Assembly: GCA_019096065.1 (NCBI GenBank)
Contig: JAGUCH010000001.1
Location: 15,562,001-15,626,000 of the forward strand
From: Paracyclopina nana
Taxonomy: Eukaryota; Arthropoda; Copepoda; Cyclopoida; Cyclopettidae
Length of the DNA: 64,000 nucleotides
Direction: 5' to 3'
This document shows, piece after piece, positions 58,754 through 64,000 of the stretch (position 1 is its first letter; every line of letters begins with the position of its first letter). The notes under the pieces were generated by a model. That model worked only from the letters and a program-made list of their open reading frames with translations, was not told the DNA's origin and ran no database searches. The position numbers and the translations under genes are program-made.

Positions 58754-64000
<5,247 letters not shown>

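Overview
This is an intron-rich, AT-rich animal nuclear contig, almost certainly from an arthropod. The gene content supports this: an IMD-type death-domain adaptor, a calpain with all three catalytic residues replaced (as in insect Calpain C), an FMRFamide-receptor-like GPCR, Spps-type Sp factor and COA3 abutting TFB1M as in Drosophila. Presence of CENP-L argues against a drosophilid. A crustacean or non-dipteran hexapod would fit, but the exact lineage cannot be read from the window. Splice sites are canonical GT/AG and the shortest introns are about 56-60 nt. I found no bacterial segment, CRISPR array, tRNA or rRNA gene.

Layout. 0.9-9.8 kb (minus): five-coding-exon peptide GPCR of the FMRFamide-receptor type with two introns of about 3 kb, one holding a 1.6 kb inverted-repeat element. 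9.8-19.3 kb: gene-poor, with three foldback/MITE-like elements and a probable divergent promoter near 14.0-14.6 kb. 19.3-25.7 kb (plus): calpain C-like pseudoprotease, tail-to-tail with CENP-L (minus, 25.7-28.3 kb). CENP-L is head-to-head with FCP1 (plus, 28.7-31.1 kb), which is tail-to-tail with mitochondrial ribosomal protein S17 (minus), in turn head-to-head with Rab2 (plus, 32.7-34.3 kb). After a 3.3 kb gap come IMD-like (minus, 37.6-38.3 kb) and SF3B6 (minus, 39.1-39.7 kb), then COX16, COA3 and TFB1M (plus, 40.36-42.31 kb), separated by only 6 and 5 nt. 44.1-46.3 kb: an orphan GPCR. 47.6-49.3 kb: an unrecognised 512-residue protein. 49.5-50.4 kb: an intronless seven-helix orphan. 50.6-51.8 kb (minus): CYRI/FAM49, head-to-head with mitochondrial aspartate aminotransferase (plus, 52.3-54.2 kb). 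54.3-56.4 kb (minus): Sp1-family factor Spps. 58.75 kb to the window end (plus): the first 1,443 codons of Furry.

The most notable arrangement is the COX16-COA3-TFB1M cluster. Two cytochrome c oxidase assembly factors and the mitochondrial 12S rRNA dimethylase are packed so tightly that a shared polycistronic mRNA is the simplest reading. COA3-TFB1M bicistrony is known in Drosophila; I do not know of a report that includes COX16. Secondary points of interest are the inactive calpain, the compact IMD-like protein, two orphan receptors with altered signature motifs, the unknown two-module protein and several undescribed-looking inverted-repeat element families.

Gene models were built by hand from reading frames, splice consensus and phase bookkeeping. 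Every multi-exon model closes in frame, but untranslated exons and alternative isoforms are mostly not resolvable.
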